A DNA stretch of 54,538 nt. It comes from Paenibacillus profundus (lineage in GTDB: Bacteria > Bacillota > Bacilli > Paenibacillales > Paenibacillaceae). Where the stretch lies: contig NZ_JAJNBZ010000013.1 in the NCBI RefSeq assembly GCF_021369635.1, forward strand, positions 1 through 54,538. The letters run 5' to 3'. The notes beneath the pieces are model-generated. The model saw nothing but the letters and a program-made list of their open reading frames with translations, was not told the DNA's origin and searched no databases. The position numbers were made by a program, and so were the translations under genes. Each line of letters starts with the position of its first letter. The stretch's first letter is position 1. Shown piece after piece: positions 34,585 through 43,597 of the stretch.

Positions 34585-35538
34585 TTACAATCTGACGCGC
34601 GGATCGGCAGCATGGTATAAGATGTCCGACAAAAGCGTGCCGATGACCGTCAAGACGGCGATAAACATGGTGAAACCCATCAGCAGCGGGTAATCCCTTA
34701 CAGTGAAGGACTGCATATACAATTGGCCGATACCCGGCCAGTTAAATATTTTCTCGATGATGAGCGATCCGCCGAACAAGCCCGGCAGCTCGAAGCCGAC
34801 GAGGGTGATGGCCGGCAGCATGGCATTTTTCAACGCATGCCGGTACAGCACGACTCGTTCCCGCATTCCTTTGGCACGGGCGGTACGAATATAATCCTGA
34901 CGGATAACATCGAGCATGTTGCTGCGGAAATAGCGGGTCAGCGAACCGACGCCGAGCAGCGTCATGACGATAACCGGCAGCATCATATGATCGACGACTT
35001 CGCGAACGAACTCCATGCCTGTGGCATTGCTCCCTGTCGTCAGCATCCCGCCCGGCGGCAGCCATTTCAGGTCGACAGCGAACATCTTGATCAGGAAGAG
35101 ACCGATAAAGAACGACGGAATCGACATCGCGGCGAAGATGCCGATCATGACCAGCGTGTCGAACCATGAATATTGCTTATAGGCGGCTATGACTCCGATA
35201 ATGACTGCCAACAGCCATGTGAAGAAGGTCGACGTTACCGCTAGCAAAAATGAATTCCAAATATATTCGTTAAACAAGGTCAATACGGGCTTCTGCTGCG
35301 CCAACGAATAACCGAAGTTGCCGTGGAAGGCATTGTTCATCCAATTGAAATAGCGTTCCATAACAGGCTTGCTCAAGCCGTATATTTCTCGCAGCTCGGC
35401 CTTGCGTTCTGCGGTCAGCTTCATGTTGTTCGAGACGAAGTCGCCCGGCATCAATGCATACAACATAAATATGAGCAACGACGCCGCAAACAATATAAGA
35501 ATCATGTACAGAAATCTTCGCAGCAAATATGTACTCAT
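34585..35538 (-). CDS. oligopeptide/dipeptide ABC transporter permease (OppB/DppB type)
   Basis: The product has 317 residues with six helices. The family pattern begins with MSTYLLRRFLYMILILFA and has MPGDF in the first outer loop. The EAA-loop equivalent is IRTARAKGMRERVVLYRHA and the C-terminus has ADPRVRL. The start follows AAGGAGCCGATC. Between this gene and the binding-protein gene lie a perfect hairpin (35564-35580) and a MITE-like end. Confidence 0.92.
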   Translation of the reverse strand: MSTYLLRRFLYMILILFAASLLIFMLYALMPGDFVSNNMKLTAERKAELREIYGLSKPVMERYFNWMNNAFHGNFGYSLAQQKPVLTLFNEYIWNSFLLAVTSTFFTWLLAVIIGVIAAYKQYSWFDTLVMIGIFAAMSIPSFFIGLFLIKMFAVDLKWLPPGGMLTTGSNATGMEFVREVVDHMMLPVIVMTLLGVGSLTRYFRSNMLDVIRQDYIRTARAKGMRERVVLYRHALKNAMLPAITLVGFELPGLFGGSLIIEKIFNWPGIGQLYMQSFTVRDYPLLMGFTMFIAVLTVIGTLLSDILYHAADPRVRL

Positions 35539-35563
35539 GATCGGCTCCTTTGGAAGTCATTCA

Positions 35564-35580
35564 CCCCCGTCAGACGGGGG
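35564..35580. other. perfect hairpin between the binding-protein and permease genes
   Basis: CCCCCGTC-A-GACGGGGG forms an eight-base stem with almost no loop. It lacks a following T-run, so it may stabilise the upstream message or slow transcription rather than terminate it. Confidence 0.55.
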
Positions 35581-35584
35581 CATA

Positions 35585-35610
35585 AAGTTCGAGTTTGAAC
35601 AACCTCTACA
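35585..35610. repeat. terminal fragment of the MITE-like element
   Basis: The minus strand reads TAGAGGTTGTTCAAA, identical to the start of the element at 6645. Only one end is recognisable, next to the stop of the binding-protein gene. Confidence 0.5.
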
Positions 35611-35613
35611 ATC

Positions 35614-37362
35614 CTACTTCAACGACCAGTCAGGCAGGCTGGTGGCGAGTCCACGGAACGGACTCACGTTCAACCCTTCAATACGTCCGTTGTAGGCGTA
35701 TACTGATTTTCGATAGCTGGTGAAAATGTAAGGCGCATCATCGTTGATGACTTGATATAGCTCTTTGTATATCTTTTTTCGCTCTTCGATATCGGTGGTC
35801 TCCAAGCCTTTGTCATACAGTTCCTTCACTTTCGGATTGTCGTACCCCTTCACTTCTCCGTTGACAAAAGAAGATACGCCATCAGATGGATCTATCAGCA
35901 TCGGTGTAGAGAAGGATACGAGATCAAAATCACGACTTTCGAACTTGGACGACAACGCGTTGAAATCCGCGAACTGCTCGGCTTCCAACTGAACGCCAAT
36001 CGCCGCATAGTTCTCTTTTGCCACCGCAATAAAGATATCCGTCCCTTTGCTCTTCGAACCGATGAAATGAATCGTCAGCTTCTGTCCGTCCTTCTCCCGA
36101 ATGCCGCCAGCCCCTTCTGTCCAACCGGCTTCATCCAGCAAGGCCTTTGCTTTTTCCGGATCGTAGTTGTACGGGTTAATCCCCTCTTCCGTGTATGACC
36201 ATGAGATCGGCGCTGTCGGAACGTTCGCGATTTGTGCGCCGCCTTGGTTCGCATCGACGTAAATGGTTTTACGGTCCAAGCCGTAAGTCAGCGCCTGACG
36301 CAGCTTCTTATCCTTGAGCGTTGCATGCTCCAGATTGAACTGCAAGTAGCCGTAAGAGCTGCCTGTCGACGGAACGATGTTCAGGAAGCCGAGCTTCTTC
36401 AGCTTATCAATATTGTCTTGTGTCGCCGTAAAGCTGCCATAGTCTTGCTCCCCCGTCTCGATAAACTGCCATGTGTCGCCTTCTGTCGTTTTGTAAATAA
36501 AATGTTCTGTCTTCGGCTTGCCTTTGTAATAGTATTCATTAGCTATGAAGCGCACCTCTTGACCTGGAATGAACTTATCCAGCTTGTAAGGCCCATTGCC
36601 CACCGGAGTGGCATGCAGCTTTTTAATATAATCCAGACTGCCGAACGTATAATCTTTCCCGTAGTACGCTTTCGACAGCACATTACCGCCAAGCGTCAGT
36701 AAAGCCTTCGCGTTGACCTTCTCAATAGTTACCGAGATCGTCTGCGGATCGATAATGGTAATGCCCTCAATGGACTTGGCCTTGCCCTCCTTATAATCTT
36801 GGCCGCCCTTAATCCTGAGGACCGTCGAAACTTCAGAGTCTCCGTCGTACGCCTTGTCATGGAGAATCGTCCATGTGAATGCCACGTCCTCAGCCGTCAG
36901 CGGGGAACCGTCACTGAACTTCAAGTCTTTGCGCAAATGGAATGTATATGTAAGCCCATCTTCGGAAATGTCCCAGCTCTCCGCAAGGTCTGGAATCGGA
37001 AGTCCCTTGTCATCCACCGTCACGAGTGAAGCGTACAGGACGGAAGACACGTTGCCGTCATAGCCGCTCTGGTGGAAATAAGGCGTAAACGCGCCGCTCG
37101 GATCCGTAAGCCCAACAATTATCGTATCTGTACGCTTCTTCGCTTGCTCCGGAAGCTTCGACATGTCGGAGGCTGCGACCGGACCCGCAAGCAGTTCCGC
37201 GGTATTCGCCTCTGCCGTCGTGCCGCCCGAATCTGAGCTGCTTGCCGGCGCGGCCTGATTGCCGTTGTCGGAGGCAGGTGCGGAGCTGTCGTTAGAGCAG
37301 GCTGCAAGAAGCAAGCTGCTTGCCATCGTCAAAGATAATAACGTCATCAATATTTTCTTCAT
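35614..37362 (-). CDS. peptide-binding lipoprotein (OppA/DppA family)
   Basis: The product has 582 residues. The lipoprotein signal ends in SSLLLAACSND, so cysteine 22 would be lipidated, and a Ser/Ala/Thr-rich spacer follows. The SBP family-5 core is recognised in YDGNVSSVLYASLVTVD, GLTYTFHLRKDLKFSDGSPLTAEDV and LRQALTYGLDRKTI. It captures peptides or similar ligands outside the membrane for the permease pair. It is the first gene of the operon and has a strong promoter 80 bases upstream. Family is secure; ligand is unknown. Confidence 0.93.
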   Translation of the reverse strand: MKKILMTLLSLTMASSLLLAACSNDSSAPASDNGNQAAPASSSDSGGTTAEANTAELLAGPVAASDMSKLPEQAKKRTDTIIVGLTDPSGAFTPYFHQSGYDGNVSSVLYASLVTVDDKGLPIPDLAESWDISEDGLTYTFHLRKDLKFSDGSPLTAEDVAFTWTILHDKAYDGDSEVSTVLRIKGGQDYKEGKAKSIEGITIIDPQTISVTIEKVNAKALLTLGGNVLSKAYYGKDYTFGSLDYIKKLHATPVGNGPYKLDKFIPGQEVRFIANEYYYKGKPKTEHFIYKTTEGDTWQFIETGEQDYGSFTATQDNIDKLKKLGFLNIVPSTGSSYGYLQFNLEHATLKDKKLRQALTYGLDRKTIYVDANQGGAQIANVPTAPISWSYTEEGINPYNYDPEKAKALLDEAGWTEGAGGIREKDGQKLTIHFIGSKSKGTDIFIAVAKENYAAIGVQLEAEQFADFNALSSKFESRDFDLVSFSTPMLIDPSDGVSSFVNGEVKGYDNPKVKELYDKGLETTDIEERKKIYKELYQVINDDAPYIFTSYRKSVYAYNGRIEGLNVSPFRGLATSLPDWSLK

Positions 37363-37441
37363 GGTGACCCTCCCGTTAATACGGATATTTTAATAATTTC
37401 TTATTATTCCTATAAACTCAGTAGGAATTATAATGACCCCT

Positions 37442-37470
37442 ATTATAAGCCTCTAGTAAAATTATGTAAA
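37442..37470 (-). promoter_or_regulatory. promoter of the peptide ABC operon
   Basis: TTTACA (37465-37470) and TATAAT (37442-37447) are separated by 17 bases on the minus strand, about 80 bases before the binding-protein start. Confidence 0.75.
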
Positions 37471-37933
37471 CCATAAATTCAAAATTACTTATGCCTCATT
37501 TTTTGACCTCTGTAATTCCAAGGAACATACTATCCACTCTACTTGGTTAAGCATGACAATTGTTTAGCTTTCGAGTGATTCTAGGGGTAATATATGTATC
37601 AGTTTCAAAAAGTAGAATTACAGCGTTGCACGGTACTGTGGTTAAGCTTCCGTTTTCATTGGCGAGGTGGATGTATACTATTTTTAAGGAGTGTCCGTGA
37701 TGTGGAAATAGGAAGGACCAATAATTCTATCGCATCATATAAATTCGAGACTGATCGTGAATATATGATTATGCTTCAGTTGCATGTGGATAGGTGCGTT
37801 ACAATAATAAGGAGCATCTTCCCGCATTGAAGGTGAATGCAGGAAGACGTTGACACATCACCTGACTTATGATGCATGGTGGTGCGTCAATCCCTTGCGA
37901 TCGTTGACCGCAAGGGACTCTTAGAAAGGGCGG
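37471..37933. other. gene-free interval
   Basis: No coding region is supported; a 78-codon plus-strand frame has no ribosome site and no family features. Two dyads lie at the right end (CTTCC-GCATT near 37806-37836, and CCCTTGCG/CGCAAGGG at 37885-37917). They may end the leftward transcript from the binding-protein gene at 37934, although neither is followed by a clear T-run. Confidence 0.4.
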
Positions 37934-39565
37934 TTATTTCGAAGAGGTATATCGGTCATACGCCGCTTGGTAGATCTCGAGATAACGCTTCACATTCATC
38001 TTATCCAGCTGCTGCACGTAGCTGTCCCATTGGTCGAAGCCGAGGGCGCCGGAAGCGAACTTGTCGCGCATCTCGTCAACGAACGTGTGGATGTCCGTCT
38101 GAATTGTCGTTAATTCATCCTGCTCTTCCGGCGTAAAGTTGAATGCCGGCCATATGTCGTCCAATTTAATGGAATTAGGCGCCGCATCCTCGGCGTTCTT
38201 GACAGAAGACGGCAAGCCTTCCGCACCTTTAAAGAAATGTTGCTTGACGATGCCCGGATAATATCCGCCAGGCCACACGAGGTATTGGCTCACAGCCTGA
38301 TCCAGATTCAAGCCATCCGGATTTTTCGCAATGCTGTCTAAATACTCATATTCCCCTTTGTCGGTCATTTTGTACGTGACACCCTCAAAACCCATGAAAA
38401 ACATCTTCGCGCCTTCATCGCTATAAAAATGATCCATCCAACGGATGGCGGCTTCCGGATTTTTTGCCTTGTCTGTCAGTACGAACATGCCAATATTGCC
38501 GAGCGGCGAGCCGATATTAGTTGCCATCTTGTCTCCATACGGCCCCTCAAGGATCGGCATCCCCACATAACCTTCCTGATTGTAAATCGCCTTCGGATCG
38601 ACACCGTCCAGGAAGCCGTACACACCTGCGGTTGCCTTGGAAGAGATGTCGGTATCCTTCATCGTGAATGTCTCTTTGTCGAACATGCCGTCACGGTACA
38701 GCTTGGCCACATACTCAAGCAATTCCTTGTACTGCTTCGTTGCCGGCACGAAGCGCAGCTTGCCAGTGTCCGGATCGAGATCAACGTTTGGATTTGCGAC
38801 ACCATTCTTGTTCAGGCCGAACGAGCCTTTCAAGTAGTTGATCATAATCCATACGCCTTTGGAGCCCCACGGAATTTCATCATTTTTGCCATTTCCGTTC
38901 GGATCGCCTTCCTTGATGGCCTTCAACACGTTATACAGCTCCTCCAGATTGGTCGGCGGCTTCAGGTTGAGCTTGTCGAGCCATTCCTGCTTCATCCACG
39001 GCGTACCATAGAAGAGCGATATGAATTCCGGATCAAATACCGTCGGCAGTCCATAAATGCTGCCATCTGGCATCGTAATGCCTTTTTTGACGATCGGATA
39101 TTTTTCCATCATGGCCTTGAAATTGGGGGCATTCTGATCGATGAGATCGTTCAGCTTCAGGAATGTGCCCTGGCTGCCGTACTTAATCAGATCGCTCTTG
39201 GCGAAGGCCGAGGCGAAGAAGATTTCCGGGTAATCCCCGCCTGCCAGCTTAATGTTGCGCTTTTCCTTCAGGCTGTCAATCTGCACCGTTTCCCAGTCGA
39301 TATGAACGTTCGTTATCTTCTCGTACTCTTCCCACAGCATGAGCTTGCTCCAGTCGGCTGATGCATACAGCTTCGCGGCAAAGCCCGTCATCGTTATTTT
39401 CTCTTTGGCGATCGGCATGCCTGCTTGATTCAGGTTCGCAAGCCGCTCCTCGCTCTTCCCCGAATCCGTTCCTTCATTACCGCCGCCTCCACTGCACGCC
39501 GTTACGAACAGTGAGAGGCTAAGCACCATGCTCATTGTCATCGCAAACCATTTTTTTGCACGCAT
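37934..39565 (-). CDS. extracellular solute-binding lipoprotein, LplA-like (carbohydrate ABC importer)
   Basis: The product has 543 residues. The signal peptide ends in LSLFVTACSGGG, with cysteine 24 as the probable lipid anchor. The long LplA/YtcQ-type binding-protein pattern is seen in YEKITNVHIDWETVQ, KLAGGDYPEIFFASAF and GSIYGLPTVFDP. It is the last gene of the leftward permease-permease-binding protein group. These large binding proteins usually serve oligosaccharide or polysaccharide fragments, so a glycan ligand is likely but not established. The start has a GGGGGAC site. Confidence 0.9.
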   Translation of the reverse strand: MRAKKWFAMTMSMVLSLSLFVTACSGGGGNEGTDSGKSEERLANLNQAGMPIAKEKITMTGFAAKLYASADWSKLMLWEEYEKITNVHIDWETVQIDSLKEKRNIKLAGGDYPEIFFASAFAKSDLIKYGSQGTFLKLNDLIDQNAPNFKAMMEKYPIVKKGITMPDGSIYGLPTVFDPEFISLFYGTPWMKQEWLDKLNLKPPTNLEELYNVLKAIKEGDPNGNGKNDEIPWGSKGVWIMINYLKGSFGLNKNGVANPNVDLDPDTGKLRFVPATKQYKELLEYVAKLYRDGMFDKETFTMKDTDISSKATAGVYGFLDGVDPKAIYNQEGYVGMPILEGPYGDKMATNIGSPLGNIGMFVLTDKAKNPEAAIRWMDHFYSDEGAKMFFMGFEGVTYKMTDKGEYEYLDSIAKNPDGLNLDQAVSQYLVWPGGYYPGIVKQHFFKGAEGLPSSVKNAEDAAPNSIKLDDIWPAFNFTPEEQDELTTIQTDIHTFVDEMRDKFASGALGFDQWDSYVQQLDKMNVKRYLEIYQAAYDRYTSSK

Positions 39566-39591
39566 TACAAGTCCCCCTTACGTATTGAAAT

Positions 39592-40476
39592 TTATCCTTT
39601 TAGAGCCCCAATCATGATGCCTTTCACAAAATAGCGCTGCAGGAACGGATACAAGATGAGCATTGGCAAGTTGGCCACGACCAGCACCGCATATTTTAAT
39701 CCTTCGACGCTCATCTTCATCTTGATGGCCGATTCCGAAGTCAGCTTCACCATATCCCCGGAGTCGCTCTGGATAAGAATTTCCCGCAGGATGAGCTGCA
39801 GCGGAAATTTGTCTTTGCTTGTCAAATAAATTAAGGCGTTAAAGTAGGAATTCCAGTGCCCTACCGCATAGAACAACACCATGACGGCAATAATCGGCAT
39901 CGATAACGGCAGCACGATACGAAGCAGCGTCTGCATGTGGCTGCATCCGTCAATCATGGCCGCCTCTTGAATTTCACCTGGTATCGACTGCTGGAAGAAC
40001 GTCCGCATAATGATGATGTTCCATACAGCGACCGCATTCGGGATAACCATGACCCATAGTGAATCGAGCATATGCAAATTTTTAATTAAGAGATAAGTCG
40101 GGATCAGGCCGCCGCTGAAGAACATCGTGAATACGATCATGCCGGTGATGAGACCCCGGCCGAAAAAGTCTTTGCGCGCAAGCGGATAAGCAGCGCATAT
40201 CGTCATGACGAGATTGATGGCCGTGCCGACTGCCGTATACAAAATCGTGTTGCCGTAGCCACTCAAAATATCTTTGTTCTGAAAAATCGTGTGATACGCA
40301 TCAAAATTAATTTCCCGCGGGATGAGCCACATCTCTCCGCGCAGCACCGTCTCTGGATTGCTGATCGACGCGCTCATGACGAACAGGAGCGGATACAGCA
40401 CAATGATCGTAATGAATGATAATAAGATGTAATTGACGACATCGAAGATGCGGTCACCAAATGAACGGTCTATCAT
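39592..40476 (-). CDS. carbohydrate ABC transporter permease (LplC/YtcP-like)
   Basis: About 294 residues with six helices. The first helix begins around VVNYILLSFITII, and the EAA loop is EAAMIDGCSHMQTLLRIVLP. The MalG-type C-terminus LQRYFVKGIMIGALKG is present. The start at 40476 follows GGAGGAACAGAC and overlaps nothing; the open frame upstream to 40509 overlaps the preceding gene. It pairs with the permease at 40490. Confidence 0.92.
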   Translation of the reverse strand: MIDRSFGDRIFDVVNYILLSFITIIVLYPLLFVMSASISNPETVLRGEMWLIPREINFDAYHTIFQNKDILSGYGNTILYTAVGTAINLVMTICAAYPLARKDFFGRGLITGMIVFTMFFSGGLIPTYLLIKNLHMLDSLWVMVIPNAVAVWNIIIMRTFFQQSIPGEIQEAAMIDGCSHMQTLLRIVLPLSMPIIAVMVLFYAVGHWNSYFNALIYLTSKDKFPLQLILREILIQSDSGDMVKLTSESAIKMKMSVEGLKYAVLVVANLPMLILYPFLQRYFVKGIMIGALKG

Positions 40477-40489
40477 GTCTGTTCCTCCT

Positions 40490-41455
40490 TTACCATAAGC
40501 TCGTCTCATTTACACGCCTCGCTATGAAGTTCACAACGACCAGAAGCGTGAAGTTGACAAGTGAGTTGAACAGGCCGATGGCTGCGGAGAAGCTGTACTG
40601 AGCGTCCAAAATACCGGCGCGGTACACGTACGTCGAAATGACGTCAGAGCTCTCCAAGTTAAGCGAGTTTTGCATCAGGAAAATTTTCTCGAAGCCGATC
40701 GCCATCACGCTGCCCAAATTGAGAATGAGCAGGATGACGATGGTCGGTGCAATGGTTGGAATGTTGATGTGCCAGATGCGCTGCAGCTTGCTCGCCCCAT
40801 CAATTGTCGCCGCTTCGTGCATCTGGTGATCGACGCCGGACAACGCAGCCAGATATATAATCGAGCTCCAGCCCATCGTCTGCCAGACGTCCGACATAAC
40901 GTACAGCGTCTTGAACCATTTGGGATCCGTCATGAAGCTGGCGGATTCGCCTCCGAGCGCCACGATGAGGTGATTGATAATGCCTGTGCTCGGATTAAGG
41001 AAAATGAAAAGCATGCCAACCACGACGACAACCGACAGGAAATGCGGCGCGTACGTAATCGTCTGCACGGTCTTCTTAAACCATTTCGTCTGCACCTCGT
41101 TCAGCATGAGCGCCAATATAATCGGTACCGGGAAGCTGACAAGAAGGGTGTACAGACTAATTGTAAGCGTGTTCAAAATTAAGCGTTCGAAGAAATAACT
41201 GTTAAAAAAACGTTCGAAGTGCTTGAATCCAACCCATGGGCTGTCCCATATTCCTTTTGACGCGATAAAGTCTTTAAAGGCGATCTGAACGCCGTACATC
41301 GGCAAATAGTGAAACACAATGTAATAAATGACGACCGGTGCAATAAGTGCATATAGCTGCCAGTTACGCTTCATGGAACGCCATATCCAGTTCGCCTTGC
41401 TCTCCTGGACCGGTAGGCGATTCGCAGCCTGTTCAACCGCGCCTGCTCTGCTCAC
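40490..41455 (-). CDS. carbohydrate ABC transporter permease (LplB-like)
   Basis: The product has 321 residues with six helices. An N-terminal cytoplasmic stretch precedes YALIAPVVIYYIVFHYLPMYG, quoted in part as PVVIYYIVFHYLPMYG. The EAA loop is HEAATIDGASKLQRIWHINI. It is the first gene of the group, with a sigma-A promoter 40 bases upstream and a terminator for the preceding gene in between. No ATP-binding gene accompanies the group, so a shared MsmX-type ATPase elsewhere is presumably used. Confidence 0.92.
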   Translation of the reverse strand: MSRAGAVEQAANRLPVQESKANWIWRSMKRNWQLYALIAPVVIYYIVFHYLPMYGVQIAFKDFIASKGIWDSPWVGFKHFERFFNSYFFERLILNTLTISLYTLLVSFPVPIILALMLNEVQTKWFKKTVQTITYAPHFLSVVVVVGMLFIFLNPSTGIINHLIVALGGESASFMTDPKWFKTLYVMSDVWQTMGWSSIIYLAALSGVDHQMHEAATIDGASKLQRIWHINIPTIAPTIVILLILNLGSVMAIGFEKIFLMQNSLNLESSDVISTYVYRAGILDAQYSFSAAIGLFNSLVNFTLLVVVNFIARRVNETSLW

Positions 41456-41490
41456 GCATTGATCCCCCCTTTTTATTTACAAGAAATCCT

Positions 41491-41519
41491 AATATATGTT
41501 AAATCCCAGATCTTGTAAA
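41491..41519 (-). promoter_or_regulatory. promoter of the carbohydrate ABC operon
   Basis: TTTACA (41514-41519) and TATATT (41491-41496) are separated by 17 bases on the minus strand. Confidence 0.75.
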
Positions 41520-41572
41520 AATGAGTCCAAAGTTATTTTTTAGCTTTTAAAATTTTGAGCATTTATCGGTAT

Positions 41573-41595
41573 AAAGGGAGCGTCAAGACGCCCCC
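41573..41595 (-). terminator. intrinsic terminator of the dehydrogenase gene
   Basis: GGGGGCGTC-TT-GACGCTCCC followed by TTTATA on the minus strand, just past the stop at 41604. It separates the dehydrogenase from the ABC operon. Confidence 0.65.
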
Positions 41596-41603
41596 TCTGT
41601 TAG

Positions 41604-42770
41604 TTATTGTCCGATGCCTTGCAGCGTGGATAAGTCAGGAGTCGGAGACACTTGAACAACACCGCCTCCGGAACGGATGGATTCTGTGGCCGCACAGCCG
41701 ACGGCGACGCTCATGCGACCTGCCAGGGGCGTAGCGACCGGCTCTTTGCCATCGAGAATCATGTCGACAAAGTCTCGGCAGATGTTCGGATCTGCCCCGC
41801 CATGAGTTCCCTTCGCTTCCTTCACCTCGTAAACGCGGTTCGAAAGTTCACGCGATGAGTTCGAGCTGCGTGTCCATACATACACCTTGTTCTCCAATTC
41901 GTTGTTCTCCATGCGCCCTTCTGTGCCGATAAACGTATAATTCCGTTGGTAGTCCGGCGTAAAATGGCACTGCAAGTAAGATGCCTTAATTCCGCCTTCC
42001 AACTCCATAATGACCATATTGTTGTCTTCCACGTTCACTTCCTCGCGGAATGCGCACTCAATCAAATGCCCCGGGCTTGCTTCCGTACACGTCTCCTTCT
42101 CATTGCAGGTCGGGCACGTTAAATCATTCGGCTTGTCACCGCCGTAAAAATCAAGCCCGCCGAACGCCGATACCTTCGTCGCGTAACGTCCGGTAATCCA
42201 ATGGATGATATCAATGTCGTGGGAACCTTTCTGCAGCAGCAGTCCGGTCGAATTTTTAGAATTCGCGTGCCAGTCGTGGAAGTAGAAGTAACCTCCCCAG
42301 CCAACGAAATGCCGTACCCATACCGCCTTAATTTCGCCGATGACTCCAGAATCGACAATTTCCTTCATCGTGCGGAACATGTTCATATAGCGCATGTTGA
42401 AGCCGACCATCAGCTTCTTGCCTGATTCCTGCCAAGCTTGCAAAATGTTGTCGCAGCCATCGACTGTAATGGCGAGCGGCTTCTCGCAGAATACGTGCTT
42501 GCCTGCCTTCAAGGCGGCCACCGCATGCTCCTCATGACAGAAGTCTGGCGATGTAACCGCAATTGCGTCGATATCATCGCGTGCAATCAGTTCACGATAA
42601 TCCGTCGTCACGAAGGCGTCTGGATTTACCTCCTGCTTGAACTCCTCCAGCTTCTCTGGATAAATGTCCGCTGCGCCAACGACGATCGAACGGCCATCCG
42701 GCTGATGCCAATATTTGGCGATGCCGCCTCTTCCGCGAGCTCCAATCATTCCAATTCGAACTTGCTTCAT
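41604..42770 (-). CDS. Gfo/Idh/MocA-family oxidoreductase
   Basis: About 388 residues. The Rossmann motif is RIGMIGARGRGGIAKYW, followed by ITSPDFCHEEHAVAAL-like residues (here AVTSPDFCHEEHAVAAL) and the EKP motif FCEKPLAITVDG (near residue 95). The KGSHDIDIIHW segment holds the catalytic D/H positions. Three cysteines in TCPTCNEKETC (about 210-220) may bind a metal and are unusual for the family. The start at 42770 follows AAAGGGGAATGCAAC. A cre-like site lies about 120 bases upstream. It probably acts on a sugar or sugar acid brought in by the neighbouring importer. Confidence 0.85.
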   Translation of the reverse strand: MKQVRIGMIGARGRGGIAKYWHQPDGRSIVVGAADIYPEKLEEFKQEVNPDAFVTTDYRELIARDDIDAIAVTSPDFCHEEHAVAALKAGKHVFCEKPLAITVDGCDNILQAWQESGKKLMVGFNMRYMNMFRTMKEIVDSGVIGEIKAVWVRHFVGWGGYFYFHDWHANSKNSTGLLLQKGSHDIDIIHWITGRYATKVSAFGGLDFYGGDKPNDLTCPTCNEKETCTEASPGHLIECAFREEVNVEDNNMVIMELEGGIKASYLQCHFTPDYQRNYTFIGTEGRMENNELENKVYVWTRSSNSSRELSNRVYEVKEAKGTHGGADPNICRDFVDMILDGKEPVATPLAGRMSVAVGCAATESIRSGGGVVQVSPTPDLSTLQGIGQ

Positions 42771-42890
42771 GTTGCATTCCCCTTTCGGATTGTTTGTCAA
42801 TGCAGTAAGTTAATGAACTAAAGCAACATAGTAAATAGGTTTGCTACTTTCCTCATCATATTGAAAGTCATCTGCCGCACTCTCTCTATA

Positions 42891-42904
42891 TAAAACGCTT
42901 ACAT
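42891..42904. promoter_or_regulatory. cre-like site upstream of the dehydrogenase
   Basis: Read on the minus strand as TGTAAGCGTTTTAT, it matches 12 of 14 cre positions. It lies about 120 bases upstream of the dehydrogenase start. Confidence 0.45.
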
Positions 42905-43161
42905 ATTACGGTGAATATATACCGGCGGCACATGTTTACTGCTTGAATGCATTGGCGTAGCTTTGGCCTTAATTTGGCTAATTGATTGTGCATAGTGCAA
43001 ATATATCATTTCAATTTGGGTAAAATTATTGTGGAGTTTTGCATTGATATGGAATTTATTGTTGTGGAAAATCTCTATGGTGACGGCTTGTGGTCATTAT
43101 ATTACGATGTCAACTTTGGAGTCAATACGTTTTTGTTCACATTTCAGAAATTATTTTGCAC

Positions 43162-43181
43162 TTTATTTGGGCCCAAATAAA
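43162..43181. repeat. 20-base perfect palindrome
   Basis: TTTATTTGGGCCCAAATAAA reads the same on both strands without a central spacer. No T-run follows, so it is not a standard terminator. It could be an operator or a cruciform-forming site. Confidence 0.5.
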
Positions 43182-43350
43182 TAGGTTCACCCTCCTGCTT
43201 TTCAGGTAGAAGTGGGAGCTTAACTCTATCGAATGGCATGCGTTTGGATTAGATTATGACCTCGCCGATCCATCGGCACGCTTCTCCATCGGGCTTCCGT
43301 TGAACTCCGTACGTTGTCATTTCCCCCTTAGCTGCACTCTCCCTTTGCAT

Positions 43351-43440
43351 CAGAAAAGATTGTTCGTCATCTACACTGAATTCAGAAAAAGTTGCTTGTC
43401 ATCTAGACTGTACTCAGAAAGCGCTGCTCGTCCATCTCAT
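43351..43440. repeat. imperfect 32-base tandem repeat, 2.8 units
   Basis: Units begin at 43351, 43383 and 43415, each with CAGAAA near the start and a TCGTCATCT-like middle. Spacing is exactly 32 bases. There are no separate spacers, so this is a tandem repeat and not a CRISPR array. Confidence 0.6.
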
Positions 43441-43550
43441 CCTAACAAGGGAGTAACGCCAAATAACGATGATCGTCTCATCGATCCGATATCATCTCCT
43501 AACCCGCTTCTATTTCCTGAGTTCAAGGGAGATTGGGCATATATATATAA

Positions 43551-43597
43551 ACAGCACGCCTTCCTATCAGCTCATTCGCTGCAGAAAAGCGTGCTGT
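43551..43597 (-). terminator. intrinsic terminator of tdh-kbl
   Basis: ACAGCACGC pairs with GCGTGCTGT and on the minus strand is followed by TTATATATATAT, 30 bases past the kbl stop. Confidence 0.65.

Larger units (their letters stand above)
42905..43550. other. long gene-free interval
   Basis: No gene is supported. Two plus-strand frames (42986-43180 and 43300-43599) have no ribosome site and no recognisable family. The interval contains a 20-base perfect palindrome (43162-43181) and a 32-base tandem repeat (43351-43440). Confidence 0.45.

Noticed and set aside
37594..37830. A 78-codon plus-strand frame as a small gene
   Set aside because: It has no ribosome site, unusual composition and no recognisable motif; it lies in the intergenic interval between two leftward operons.
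37885..37917. CCCTTGCG/CGCAAGGG hairpin as a firm intrinsic terminator
   Set aside because: The stem is good but no T-run follows on either strand, so it is only noted as a dyad.
42986..43180. A 64-codon plus-strand frame
   Set aside because: A/T-rich, no ribosome site, and it ends inside the palindrome; chance frame is more likely.
43351..43440. A possible CRISPR-like array because of regular 32-base spacing
   Set aside because: The units touch each other without unique spacers, they diverge from one another, and no cas gene is nearby.
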